The notes beneath the pieces were generated by a model that saw only the letters and a program-made list of their open reading frames with translations, was not told the DNA's origin and did not search any database. Shown piece after piece: positions 1-9,183 of a DNA stretch of 64,000 bases. Location: positions 1-64,000 of the forward strand of contig JBFXGM010000007.1 of assembly GCA_050178015.1 (NCBI GenBank), read 5' to 3'. The DNA is from Gaoshiqia sp050178015. Its GTDB lineage: Bacteria; Bacteroidota; Bacteroidia; Bacteroidales; Prolixibacteraceae. The translations under genes were made by a program, and so were the position numbers. The stretch's first letter is position 1; each line of letters opens with the position of its first letter.

Positions 1-77
1 GGTAGATAGAGATCTACTCTTTTTTTTGCTTTTTTTGAAAGAAACACCCACCGAATCTACGAAGACCCCTCAACCGG

Positions 78-650
78 CTATTTCAATATACTCACTTCCT
101 GGTGCCTGTAACAACTCACCAAATGATCATTTACCATACCTGTAGCCTGCATATGGGCGTAAATAATGGTTGAACCAACAAATTTAAACCCGCGCTTTTT
201 CATGTCTTTGCTGATTTTGTCAGAGATAGCTGATGTGGCCGGTAATTCTTTCAGGTTTTCGAAGTGGTTGATCACCGGTTTATGGCCGACAAACGACCAA
301 ATGTAGTTATCAAAACTGCCAAACTCCTGCTGCACTTCCAGAAAACGTTGCGCGTTGGTGACACTGGCAGCAATTTTAAGACGATTGCGCACCAATCCTT
401 TATTTTGCAACAACTGCTTCATCTTGTCCTCACCATATGCGGCAACTTTTTCAGGATCAAACCCATCGTAGGCCAGCCGGTAGTTTTCCCGCTTCCGCAA
501 AACGGTGAGCCAGCTCAGTCCGGCCTGAACGCCTTCCAGCAATAAAAACTCAAACAACAACCGGTCGTCATGCACCGGTACGCCCCATTCCTGATCGTGG
601 TAATCGATATATAAATCGTTTTTCAAACACCATTCGCAACGTTGTTTCAT
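78..650 (-). CDS. tag: DNA-3-methyladenine glycosylase I
   Basis: This base-excision repair glycosylase removes 3-methyladenine from alkylated DNA in the cytoplasm. The protein is 190 aa from the ATG at 650, close to the family length. The N-terminus (MKQRCEWC...LYIDYHDQEWG) matches the Tag pattern: a zinc-binding Cys near residue 5, the base-pocket tyrosines, and the His of YHD. The C-terminal NDHLVSC supplies the remaining zinc His and Cys. A start three codons upstream (659) is possible, but the family N-terminus fits the ATG at 650. It is divergent from the TPR gene at 752, with about 100 bp between them. The identification rests on family motifs seen in the sequence. Confidence 0.95.
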   Translation of the reverse strand: MKQRCEWCLKNDLYIDYHDQEWGVPVHDDRLLFEFLLLEGVQAGLSWLTVLRKRENYRLAYDGFDPEKVAAYGEDKMKQLLQNKGLVRNRLKIAASVTNAQRFLEVQQEFGSFDNYIWSFVGHKPVINHFENLKELPATSAISDKISKDMKKRGFKFVGSTIIYAHMQATGMVNDHLVSCYRHQEVSILK

Positions 651-722
651 TGGCCTCAATTTTGTTAAAGATTCAAAATCTTTCTAAAATTAGAAAAAAC
701 ATCCGGCAACAGGCTAAAATAT

Positions 723-730
723 TATTTTTG
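723..730 (+). promoter_or_regulatory. Bacteroidota -7 promoter box for the TPR gene
   Basis: TATTTTTG is a full match to TAnnTTTG. It lies 21 nt before the ATG at 752, and I see no clear TTTG -33 box. It supports the start at 752 over any upstream in-frame start. Confidence 0.45.
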
Positions 731-751
731 CTCTTCGTAAATTGCGCTCCC

Positions 752-2662
752 ATGAAACCAAGACTCTTCTTACTGCTGTTTCTTATCTCGAACCTGGCCA
801 CAGCCCAACTTAACATCAACCATTATATCCGGGTTGGACAGACGCGGATTTCCATCGGTAATTATGTAGGCGCTATCGAGAATTTCAACATTGTTATCAA
901 GTTCAAGCCCCAATTGCCGGAACCTTATTTCTTACGTGGGGTGGCCAAACACCAATTGGAAGATTTCAGGGGTGCCATCAGCGATTACAATAAAGCAATC
1001 AGCATAAAACCCTACTACCCGGATGCCTACATCAACCGGGGCTTGGCTTACCTTGAGCTGCATAATTACGACAATGCCATTTCAGATTACAACAAGGCGC
1101 TGGAGCTGACACCCCGAAATGCGGCCATCTACAATAACCGAGGAATTGCCAAAATAAGCATGAAAGACATTGACGGCGCCATTGAAGATTACAACAAAGC
1201 GCTGGAAGTGAACCCCAACTTCGTCAATGCGTTCATTAACCGAAGTAACGCTTATATTGTAAAAGGCGATATCCGGGAAGCGATTCGCGACCTGAACCGG
1301 GCCATCGTCATCCGTCCGCATTTTGCCAATGCTTACCTGCTGCGCGGCCTGGCCCGTTTCGAGCTGGAAGATTTTGCAGCTGCCCTGCGCGACTTCGACC
1401 AAACCCTCAAATTTGACCCGCAAAATGCCTATGCCTTTAACAACCGGGGAATTGTGAAGCAGAAACTGGAAGATTATGCCGGGGCCATCATGGACTACGA
1501 TATGGCCCTGCAGCTCAACCCCACCCTGCCGAACGCTTATTTTAACCGGGGGATTGCCAAAGAGATCCTGAACCGGCCGGGCTTTGAACAAGATTACCTG
1601 ACTGCGGCAAAACTGGACCCGAAACTGGATATCCGCAGCCGGATGACAGAAGAGGACTACTACGCCCAACAACAACAACAACAACAACAACAAACGCTTG
1701 CTTCCAACTCATCAGGCCAGCAAAACAATCAGCAGAATGGCAACCCGCAAAACCAGCAGGCAACTACTCAGCAAAATACCAAAGAGGAAGAAAGCGCCGA
1801 ACAACGGGAACGCCGCCGGTTCAGGCTTTCGCTGGCCGACAACCGAAACTTGCCAAACATGAACGAAGAGGAGGTAGATGATGGTCGCGTTCAAAATAAA
1901 AATGTCATCATTGAACTCCAGAACATTTTTGTCATCGCATCCTTCAGCGAAAATGCCGTTGATTATGAACGACTCCAGTATTACAACCTGGCGTTGGAAG
2001 AGCTAAACAGTTTTAACAATTACACACCGTTGCTGAACATTACCAACCGCCAGACGAATGAGTTTACCGAGAATTTCTGGAACAACATCCTCTATTTCAA
2101 CGAAAAAATAAAAAATAACAAAGCGCCGCAAAACTACCTCAGCCGTGGCATTTTCAACTTTCTGACAGATAATTACAGCGAAGCGATGGCCGATTTCGAC
2201 CAAACCCTTTCGTTGAACGACAAAAGCCTGCTGGCATATTTCAGCCGGGCAAACTGCCGCTCGAAAATGGTAGAAATTATCGAATCGTTGCCCGACTTTT
2301 CGGAAGATCTGACCATTCCGCTGGGATCCGCCAACGACCGGGGAACAACGAAGAAAGAATCGATCACCGACTACCAGTATATTTTAAATGATTACCAAGC
2401 CTGCATAAACATCAGTCCCGGTTTTCCGTTTGCCTGGTACAACCGGGCCTACATTCTCTGCAAACTGGGCCGGTACGACGAAGCGGTCACAAACCTCGAC
2501 AAAGCTATTGACTTGCAAGCTGATTTTGCCGAAGCCTACTTTAACCGGGGCCTGACAAAAATTTACCTGGACGATGTGGACGGTGGCGCAGCCGACCTGA
2601 GTAAAGCAGGCGAATTGGGAATTGCCGAGGCTTATAACGTAATAAAAAGGTACTGTAACTAA
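752..2662 (+). CDS. TPR-repeat secreted or periplasmic protein with a Q-rich linker
   Basis: The 636-aa product starts with a signal peptide (about residues 1-19, ending near ATAQ). Eight or so tandem tetratricopeptide repeats follow in roughly residues 25-300 (repeating NRG...AI.DYNKAL.L.P). Next comes a Q/N-rich linker containing a run of glutamines, a charged region, and at least three more TPRs near the C-terminus. TPR arrays are protein-binding scaffolds, and no catalytic domain is visible, so the role is scaffold-like by family only. The reading frame is open further upstream, but the signal peptide and the -7 box support the ATG at 752. The gene sits 12 bp before rarA and may be cotranscribed with it. 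Confidence 0.85.
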   Translation: MKPRLFLLLFLISNLATAQLNINHYIRVGQTRISIGNYVGAIENFNIVIKFKPQLPEPYFLRGVAKHQLEDFRGAISDYNKAISIKPYYPDAYINRGLAYLELHNYDNAISDYNKALELTPRNAAIYNNRGIAKISMKDIDGAIEDYNKALEVNPNFVNAFINRSNAYIVKGDIREAIRDLNRAIVIRPHFANAYLLRGLARFELEDFAAALRDFDQTLKFDPQNAYAFNNRGIVKQKLEDYAGAIMDYDMALQLNPTLPNAYFNRGIAKEILNRPGFEQDYLTAAKLDPKLDIRSRMTEEDYYAQQQQQQQQQTLASNSSGQQNNQQNGNPQNQQATTQQNTKEEESAEQRERRRFRLSLADNRNLPNMNEEEVDDGRVQNKNVIIELQNIFVIASFSENAVDYERLQYYNLALEELNSFNNYTPLLNITNRQTNEFTENFWNNILYFNEKIKNNKAPQNYLSRGIFNFLTDNYSEAMADFDQTLSLNDKSLLAYFSRANCRSKMVEIIESLPDFSEDLTIPLGSANDRGTTKKESITDYQYILNDYQACINISPGFPFAWYNRAYILCKLGRYDEAVTNLDKAIDLQADFAEAYFNRGLTKIYLDDVDGGAADLSKAGELGIAEAYNVIKRYCN

Positions 2663-2674
2663 AACACAAATACG

Positions 2675-3946
2675 ATGAGTTCACAACCCCTTGCCGAACG
2701 TTTGCGGCCAAAATCACTCGACGATTACATCGGACAGGATCACCTGGTCGGGAAAGGGGCAGTTTTGCGTAAAATGATTGAGTCGGGCAACATTTCTTCC
2801 ATCATTTTATGGGGGCCGCCGGGAGTTGGAAAAACAACCCTGGCCAAAATTATTGCCAACACGCTCGACCGTCCGTTTTATATTCTGAGCGCCATCAGTT
2901 CGGGCGTGAAAGACGTGCGCGAAGTAATCGACAAAGCGCAGAAACAACAGTTTTTCAACCGGCCAAATCCCATCCTTTTTATCGATGAAATACACCGTTT
3001 CAGCAAGGCACAGCAGGATTCGTTATTGGGCGCCGTGGAGCAAGGATTGGTGACCTTAATAGGAGCCACCACCGAAAATCCTTCGTTTGAAGTGATTTCC
3101 CCCCTCCTATCCCGCTGCCAGGTTTACGTATTAAAATCGCTCGAAAAAGAGGATCTGCTGAAGATACTGGATTTGGCCATCAACAAAGACAGCCGGTTAA
3201 AACATAAAGAAATTATACTGGAAGAATACGAAGCACTATTACGCTTCTCGGGCGGCGATGCCCGCAAGCTGCTGAATGTGCTCGAACTGGTAGTGAACGC
3301 GGAGGAAAGCGACCGGATTGTAATAACCAACGACATAGTGACCGACCGGCTGCAAAACAACTTGGCCACCTACGACAAGAATGGCGAAATGCATTACGAC
3401 ATCATTTCGGCCTTCATAAAAAGCATTCGCGGAAGTGACCCCGATGCGGCCGTTTACTGGCTGGCCCGCATGATTGAAGGTGGCGAAGACCCAAAATTCA
3501 TCGCCCGAAGGCTGCTCATACTGGCTGCCGAAGATGTTGGACTGGCCAATCCGAATGCTCTGCTGCTGGCACAATGCACCTTCGATGCCGTTCATCAGAT
3601 TGGCCCCCCGGAATCACGGATTATCTTATCGGAATGTACCATTTACCTGGCCACCTCGCCCAAAAGCAATTCGGCCTACGAAGCTATTGGAAAAGCGCAG
3701 GAACTGGTCAGGCGCACCGGAAACCTACCGGTTCCGCTGCATATCCGAAACGCTCCCACTAAGCTAATGAAAGACCTTGGCTATGGAAAAGACTATAAAT
3801 ATGCCCATGCCTACGAAGGCAACTTTGCGGAACAGGAATTTCTTCCAAAAAAAATTAAAAAAGAACGGTTTTATACGCCACAAAACAACGCCTCGGAATT
3901 AAAAATACTGGAACGATTAAAAGCCTGGTGGGGCAAGCGATATTAG
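2675..3946 (+). CDS. rarA: Replication-associated recombination ATPase RarA (MgsA)
   Basis: This is an AAA+ ATPase of the clamp-loader/RuvB-like group that acts at stalled replication forks. The 423-aa length is typical. The N-terminus has the family pattern (PLAERLRPKSLDDYIGQ). Walker A GPPGVGKT is at about residues 47-54 and Walker B FIDEIHRF at about 102-109. A sensor-1 stretch (GATTENPSFE) and the C-terminal RarA tetramerisation region (LARMIEGGEDPKFIARRL) follow. The gene lies directly after the TPR gene. All motifs are intact, and the identification is secure. Confidence 0.96.
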   Translation: MSSQPLAERLRPKSLDDYIGQDHLVGKGAVLRKMIESGNISSIILWGPPGVGKTTLAKIIANTLDRPFYILSAISSGVKDVREVIDKAQKQQFFNRPNPILFIDEIHRFSKAQQDSLLGAVEQGLVTLIGATTENPSFEVISPLLSRCQVYVLKSLEKEDLLKILDLAINKDSRLKHKEIILEEYEALLRFSGGDARKLLNVLELVVNAEESDRIVITNDIVTDRLQNNLATYDKNGEMHYDIISAFIKSIRGSDPDAAVYWLARMIEGGEDPKFIARRLLILAAEDVGLANPNALLLAQCTFDAVHQIGPPESRIILSECTIYLATSPKSNSAYEAIGKAQELVRRTGNLPVPLHIRNAPTKLMKDLGYGKDYKYAHAYEGNFAEQEFLPKKIKKERFYTPQNNASELKILERLKAWWGKRY

Positions 3947-3972
3947 CCTTAAATAACCTAATCAGCAGCGAC

Positions 3973-4679
3973 TTAAGCATCAAATAGCCTCCAACAAGAT
4001 CTAAATACCAGTTTCAAAAATATCTCTATGCCCCAGCGTTTTTTGTACAGGTTGGCTACTGTTCTGGTCTGCCAATCTAACAGATTGGTAATTATTCGGA
4101 TCACTTTGTTTTCATCGGCTTTGTAAACCGCAATTAACCGGAATGCTTTACCTTCAAGACCAGCTCTTTTGCATTTTTTGCTGATGAATTTTATCAATTC
4201 ATCCGTTAAGATATCTTGATCCTTCTTTTCTTGCAAATCCAGTTCTTCAACACTTTCTAACAGTATGTTGCTTTTAATGCGTGTGATAAATACGTTTTTA
4301 GCACCACCCCGCCTTTTTATCAGGTAAAAATCGAAATATGCCTGATCCTCTACTATAATTGTTCCTTTTGGGTATATCTGATTTTCTAATCTCTTACTGC
4401 CATGTATTTTAGCTTCAGTAATATTGAACAATCTGGAAGCCCAAGGTATCGTCCCAAACGGTGTGGATTTTCAAACCACCCTTAGCTGTTAGGAACTTTG
4501 CCCAATCAAAGAGTCTCAAACAAAGGCTCACGGTGGAACTGGTCGTAAGTCATGTATTCATGGCAGCCTTTGTTGGTTTGAAATTTTCTCACCGAATTAA
4601 GCAATATGAACGCTGAGATTAAATCTAAAACTTCCGGATAATGGGTTTTTGTTATTTTAATTCGCCTGTGAAGTTTCAT
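3973..4679 (-). pseudogene. Decayed IS4-type transposase
   Basis: Two reading-frame pieces of one DDE transposase are separated by a break. The 5' piece begins at the ATG at 4679 (MKLHRRIKITKTHYPEVLD...) and stops after about 58 codons near 4500. The 3' piece (3973-4431) carries the RNase-H-fold core (DQAYFDFYLIKRR, RIKSN, and KRWGIEIFLK, which holds the catalytic Glu region). The normal C-terminus is replaced by a short unrelated tail. It is clearly inactive. It sits between rarA and the TetR gene, and I did not find convincing terminal repeats. Confidence 0.75.
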
Positions 4680-4787
4680 TATTTCTGTTTGTTTTTGTCA
4701 GCTACAAAAATATGAGATTCTCAGGCACTTTTATTTTTCTAAGTTTCGGATAGTCGTGAATCAACGTAAATTCTTTTGCCAACAAAT

Positions 4788-4817
4788 TTTTGCCAATGAA
4801 AAAAGTTTTTACATTTG
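4788..4817 (+). promoter_or_regulatory. Promoter of the TetR/efflux operon
   Basis: TTTG at 4788-4791, an 18-bp spacer and TACATTTG at 4810-4817 form a near-perfect Bacteroidota housekeeping promoter. It is positioned 40 bp before the tetR ATG. Confidence 0.7.
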
Positions 4818-4824
4818 TGCCATT

Positions 4825-4842
4825 AATGAATGAACATTCATT
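4825..4842. promoter_or_regulatory. Inverted-repeat operator for the TetR regulator
   Basis: AATGAATG-AA-CATTCATT has 8-bp perfect arms with a 2-bp centre. It lies immediately downstream of the -7 box, where it would cover the transcription start. This is the usual position of an autoregulatory TetR operator and implies repression of the whole 4858-10410 operon. Confidence 0.65.
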
Positions 4843-4857
4843 TATTATTCAGCTAAA

Positions 4858-5436
4858 ATGGCACGAATTACCGATCAAAATAAGGTGGAGCGGCTCAAGC
4901 AGTCGACGATGAAATTAGTAGTAGAGTGCGGCTTTGGCGGAGCATCCGCCGCGCTGATTGCCAAAGATGCCAAAGTGGCGTCGGGATACTTTTACATGCA
5001 CTACAAGGGCAAATACGAAATGGTTAACGCCATTTTGCAGGAAGTTTACCTGGAAGTTTTCAGCAAGTTCGACGAGTTGATTAAAGTAGACACCCCTTTT
5101 GGCGAGATTATCGAAAAGATGGTCCGCCACTTTGTTGCTATTGCGAATTCGGAACCGATTAAAGTTAAATTTTTGTATGTGCTTACCAACGATTACAACT
5201 TTGTGATCGACAACGACCTTCGCCAAAAGAATCTTCGCTTTATTGAAACGATACGCACCGTCGGGATCAACTCGGGCAGCCTGGACAAACAATTAACCGT
5301 TGAAGATTTGTACCTGATTCTTTTTACGATGACGACCCAGTTCATCAATCAGAAGTATAAATACGCCGAACAGGAACAAATCACCGAAGACGACACCAAT
5401 CATTTACTGAGTTTATTCCTGAAAATATTAAAATAA
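4858..5436 (+). CDS. TetR/AcrR-family transcriptional regulator
   Basis: The 192-aa protein has an N-terminal TetR helix-turn-helix (about residues 22-52: GGASAALIAKDAKVASGYFYMHYKGKYEM). A helical ligand-binding C-terminal domain follows. It is the first gene of the export operon (10 bp before the tolC-like gene). The palindrome just upstream suggests that it represses itself and the pump genes and is released by a pump substrate. The ligand cannot be read from the sequence. Confidence 0.9.
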   Translation: MARITDQNKVERLKQSTMKLVVECGFGGASAALIAKDAKVASGYFYMHYKGKYEMVNAILQEVYLEVFSKFDELIKVDTPFGEIIEKMVRHFVAIANSEPIKVKFLYVLTNDYNFVIDNDLRQKNLRFIETIRTVGINSGSLDKQLTVEDLYLILFTMTTQFINQKYKYAEQEQITEDDTNHLLSLFLKILK

Positions 5437-5445
5437 CAGCATAAC

Positions 5446-6972
5446 ATGAAAACAAGACAAAAACAAAGGATCCTGACCCTGCTTATAGCCCTGCTTACAA
5501 TCAGCATGGCGGTGGTTGGGCAAGAGCCGTCCCTGTTGCTGACGTTCGACCAGGCCATGCAGCAGATGCTAAAGCAAAATCCGGCGCTTCTTCGTCAGAA
5601 AGAAGAAATCCGCCAGAAAGAATTTGAGCTGAAGTCAAAAAAAGGCTATCGCCTGCCTACTGTCTCGTTAAACGCTCAAGCGGTGGCCATGTCCGACCCG
5701 CTTCACCTCGATCTGACCCCGGTAGGCGAGGCCATTGCGCCGCTGTACGAAACACTGGGCACATACGGCGTGTTTAGCGGTGTGCCCAACCCCGATCCGG
5801 CCACAAACGGGGTGATGCCAACCCTCCCCGATGCAATCAGCACCCAGGCGGTGCGCGGGCAACTGCTTGAAGCGGGCGAACACATCAAAAATGCCGAGTG
5901 GGACCAAACCATCCAGAAAGAAGAGTTTGCCCTGGTGTCGGCTACCTTTTCGTGGCCAATTTTTGCCGGGGGCAAGATTAACGGAGCCAATAAAGCCGCC
6001 GGTGCCCAACTGCAGATCAGCCAGGAGGAGCTGAGGCACACCCAAGGGCTGCTGCTCACCGAATTGGTGACCCGTTACTACGGATTAGCGTTGGGGCTGC
6101 AAGTGGTTGACTTGCGTAAAGAAATGCTCGCCAGCATGGAGAACCACTTTTCGGATGCGCAAAAGCTTTTCGACAACGGGATGATTGCCCGGGTTGAATT
6201 GCTGCATGCCGAAGTAGCCCGCAACGAAGCCGATCGCGAATTTAAAAAAGCCAAACGTAACGTGGAGATCCTTCGCACAGCTTTGAATGCCACGCTGGCC
6301 AACGATTCGGTGCAGCAAATCATTCCAGCCAGTAATTTGTTCATCAACCCCGAAATCAACGGACTGGCAAGCTGGATCGACAAAGCGAAAGAGCTCAACC
6401 CCCAGCTGAACCAAATTCAGCAGAAAAAAGAACTGGCCGAGATTAAACACACCCTAGAAAAGAACGAGTACCTGCCTGCCATTGCCGCGTTGGGTAACTA
6501 CAACCTGCTTGACAAAGATTTTTCGCCCTATATGCCCGACTGGACGGTTGGTGTAGGCATGCGGTGGACCCTTTTCAACGGGATGACCCGCAAAAACAAC
6601 CTGCGTGCCAGCGAAACACTGCACAACCAGGTAGCCTACGCCGAGCAGAAAGCCAACGACGATCTGAAAGCCTACCTGGTGAAACTTTTTCACGAGCTGC
6701 AAATGCAAATTGAGCAGAAAAACGAACTCGAGACCACACTCGAACTGGCCACCGAGTACCAATCGAGTGCCACGAAAGCTTTTAAAGAAGGATTTGCCAC
6801 CTCGACAACCGTTGTGGAGGCCAACACCAAGGTAATGGCCGTCAAAACACAGCGACTGAACGTTATGTTCCAGTACGATGTGGCCCTGGCCTATTTCCTG
6901 CAAACAGCCGGCGTGCCCGACCAGTTCGTGCTTTACGCAAAAAACGAAAATATGAACACCGGTTCGTTATAA
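5446..6972 (+). CDS. TolC-family outer-membrane efflux channel
   Basis: The 508-aa protein has a signal peptide (about residues 1-26) and the duplicated outer-membrane-efflux repeats of TolC: an N-terminal half with LTFDQAMQQMLKQNPALLRQKEEI and a second half with GMTRKNNLRASETL and long helices. It would form the outer-membrane duct for the HlyD adaptor and ABC-2 permeases encoded directly downstream. The insertion around residues 85-130, with little helix character, is larger than in classical TolC. It is not closely related to the other TolC gene near 61 kb. Substrate unknown. Confidence 0.9.
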   Translation: MKTRQKQRILTLLIALLTISMAVVGQEPSLLLTFDQAMQQMLKQNPALLRQKEEIRQKEFELKSKKGYRLPTVSLNAQAVAMSDPLHLDLTPVGEAIAPLYETLGTYGVFSGVPNPDPATNGVMPTLPDAISTQAVRGQLLEAGEHIKNAEWDQTIQKEEFALVSATFSWPIFAGGKINGANKAAGAQLQISQEELRHTQGLLLTELVTRYYGLALGLQVVDLRKEMLASMENHFSDAQKLFDNGMIARVELLHAEVARNEADREFKKAKRNVEILRTALNATLANDSVQQIIPASNLFINPEINGLASWIDKAKELNPQLNQIQQKKELAEIKHTLEKNEYLPAIAALGNYNLLDKDFSPYMPDWTVGVGMRWTLFNGMTRKNNLRASETLHNQVAYAEQKANDDLKAYLVKLFHELQMQIEQKNELETTLELATEYQSSATKAFKEGFATSTTVVEANTKVMAVKTQRLNVMFQYDVALAYFLQTAGVPDQFVLYAKNENMNTGSL

Positions 6973-7008
6973 TCACTCATCAACACGTAACTATAAAAAA
7001 CAAGCATA

Positions 7009-7995
7009 ATGAATAAGAAAACTTTAACCACGATCATTGTACTGATAGCCATCGTTGCCTTTATCGTGTACACGCTGATTACCGTCATGAAGCCCCGGCC
7101 GGTTGTTTTGCAAGGCGAAGTGGAAGCACAGGAATACAATATCGCCTCGAAAGTGCCCGGAAGAGTAAAAGAGGTTGCCGTAGAAAAAGGGCAGCAAGTT
7201 AAAAAAGGAGACTTCATCTTTTCGATCGACAGCCCCGAGATCGATGCCAAACTAGCCAACGCCAATGCCGCCCGCTCGGCGGCCGACGCCCAAAGCCGCA
7301 AGGCTCAAAATGGCGCGCAGGCAGAAGACATTACTGCTGCCTACAGTACCTACGTAAAGGCCGAAGCGGCAGCCCAGTTTGCCGAAAAAACCTTCGCCCG
7401 TGTTGAAAACCTGTTTAACGACGGGGTAGTGCCCGCGCAGCAGCGCGATGAAGCCGAAACCCGCATGAAAGCAGCCCGCGAGACAGCCAATGCGGCCAAA
7501 GCCATCTGGCAGAAAACCGAAAAGGGCGCTCGTGAAGAAGACAAAGACGCCGCAGCAGCTATGGTGAAACGTGCCGATGCTGCCATCGCCGAGGTAATGG
7601 CCTACCTGAACGAAACATCCATCAATGCCATTGCCGGGGGCGAAGTATCGGGCATTAATGTGGAAGAAGGCGAGCTGGTGCCAACCGGTTTCCCGGTAGT
7701 GACCCTGATCGATCTGGACGATATCTGGGTAACCTTATACATTCGCGAAGATTACCTGAAATATTTCGCCATGGGAAGCACCTTCGAAGCAAAAATCCCG
7801 GGACTGGGCAACGAAACCTTCAACTTTAAAGTAAACTACATCAGCCCAACCGCCGATTTTGCCCGTTGGAATGCCACCAAAACATCCGGACAGTTCGATT
7901 TGAAATCGTTTGAAATAGAAGCCCGTCCGGCAAACAAAATCGAAGGTCTTCGTCCGGGAATGACGGCTGTTGTTACCTTACCCGAAAAAGAATAA
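7009..7995 (+). CDS. HlyD-family periplasmic adaptor
   Basis: This 328-aa membrane-fusion protein has one N-terminal membrane anchor (about residues 5-25). A split lipoyl domain follows (EYNIASKVPGRVKEVAVEKGQQVKKGDFIF and, later, GGEVSGINVEEGELVPTG). Between the halves is a long Ala/Glu-rich coiled-coil hairpin (about residues 75-190), and a beta-barrel domain closes the protein. It is most like the YbhG/EmrA type and bridges the inner-membrane permeases and the outer-membrane channel. The next permease starts 1 bp after its stop, so the genes are tightly coupled. Confidence 0.92.
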   Translation: MNKKTLTTIIVLIAIVAFIVYTLITVMKPRPVVLQGEVEAQEYNIASKVPGRVKEVAVEKGQQVKKGDFIFSIDSPEIDAKLANANAARSAADAQSRKAQNGAQAEDITAAYSTYVKAEAAAQFAEKTFARVENLFNDGVVPAQQRDEAETRMKAARETANAAKAIWQKTEKGAREEDKDAAAAMVKRADAAIAEVMAYLNETSINAIAGGEVSGINVEEGELVPTGFPVVTLIDLDDIWVTLYIREDYLKYFAMGSTFEAKIPGLGNETFNFKVNYISPTADFARWNATKTSGQFDLKSFEIEARPANKIEGLRPGMTAVVTLPEKE

Positions 7996-7996
7996 A

Positions 7997-9178
7997 ATGC
8001 AAAAGCTGATAAACCATCCGATCCTCTCGGTCATTAAGCGCGAAGCCGAACGCATCAGGCACAATCCGGCCTATCGGTTTTTGCTGTTTGGAGGCCCGCT
8101 GATTGGTATCTTGCTGTTGTTCTACATTTTTCAGCAGGGGGTAGCCAAGGACTTGCCTGTGGCCATTGTCGACCAGGACAACACCCCGCTTTCGAGGCAA
8201 ATTGGCCATGCCATCGATGCCTCGCCCGACGTAGCGGTGGTGGCGGCAACCAGCGATTTGTCGGAAGCTGAAGGATGGATGAAAAAAGGACTGGTACAAG
8301 GCATCGTGGTGCTGCCCGACAACCTTCATAAAAACATTTTACAGGGCATTGAATCGCCCGTGCCGGTATATATCAACGGCACCAACGTGACGGTGGCCGG
8401 CATTGTACAACGTTCGTTGTTAACCACGCTGACAACTTACTCGGCGGGCATTCAGTTAACGAAACTGGGCATGACGGGCAACAACCGTGAGCAGGCGATG
8501 GCCCGCGTTATGCCGGTGAATATCCAAAAGCACGTGTTGTTTAACCCATACGCCAACTATGGGTACTTCCTCAACTCGGCCATGCTGTATTTAATCCTGT
8601 TTTTGTTTGCGTTCATGAGTTCGGTATACTCGTTTGGCAACGAGCTGAAGCGCGGCACCGGACTGAGCCTGCTGGAGGCAAGCGGCAACAGTGTCCGTTT
8701 GGCCATTGCCGGAAAAACCTTGCCATACACGGTGATTTTTGCCGGTTTTGCGATGCTGATTTCCTATTTGTTGTATATCGTGGAAGGAATGCCCGTCAAC
8801 GGCAGCTTTCTGCTCCTCTTTATCGCGCAGTTAATCACCATCGTGGTGTATCAGCTGCTCGGGGTGATGATGGTGTCGGTCACCCGAAACATGCGCTTGT
8901 CGTTGTCCATCGGTGGGGCTTATTTAATGATGAGCGTTACGTTTGCAGGCTTAACGTTCCCGATGGAAGGCATGCCCGCTTTGGCACGGGCCGCCACGGC
9001 AATATTTCCGTTTACCTGGTGGGAAAAGATCGTGATTTCGCAGTCACTTCGGGGCGCGCCCCTCCGCGAGGCCTTGCCTTATCTTTGCTACATCCTGGTT
9101 TTTATGCTCATTGGCTTTGCTTCGTTTAAATCGTACAAACGAAGCCTTTCCAATCCCGATCATTGGGGAAAACTTTAA
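7997..9178 (+). CDS. ABC-2-type export permease, first subunit
   Basis: The 393-aa YbhR/YbhS-like permease has an N-terminal transmembrane helix and a roughly 150-residue extracytoplasmic domain (DLPVAIVDQDNTPLSRQI...). Five C-terminal helices with the ABC-2 membrane signature follow. An upstream in-frame start (7970) would overlap the adaptor gene. The ATG at 7997, one base after the adaptor stop, gives the normal N-terminus. It pairs with the next gene as a heterodimeric inner-membrane channel. No ATP-binding subunit gene lies in the operon. Confidence 0.88.
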   Translation: MQKLINHPILSVIKREAERIRHNPAYRFLLFGGPLIGILLLFYIFQQGVAKDLPVAIVDQDNTPLSRQIGHAIDASPDVAVVAATSDLSEAEGWMKKGLVQGIVVLPDNLHKNILQGIESPVPVYINGTNVTVAGIVQRSLLTTLTTYSAGIQLTKLGMTGNNREQAMARVMPVNIQKHVLFNPYANYGYFLNSAMLYLILFLFAFMSSVYSFGNELKRGTGLSLLEASGNSVRLAIAGKTLPYTVIFAGFAMLISYLLYIVEGMPVNGSFLLLFIAQLITIVVYQLLGVMMVSVTRNMRLSLSIGGAYLMMSVTFAGLTFPMEGMPALARAATAIFPFTWWEKIVISQSLRGAPLREALPYLCYILVFMLIGFASFKSYKRSLSNPDHWGKL

Positions 9179-9183
9179 TCATC

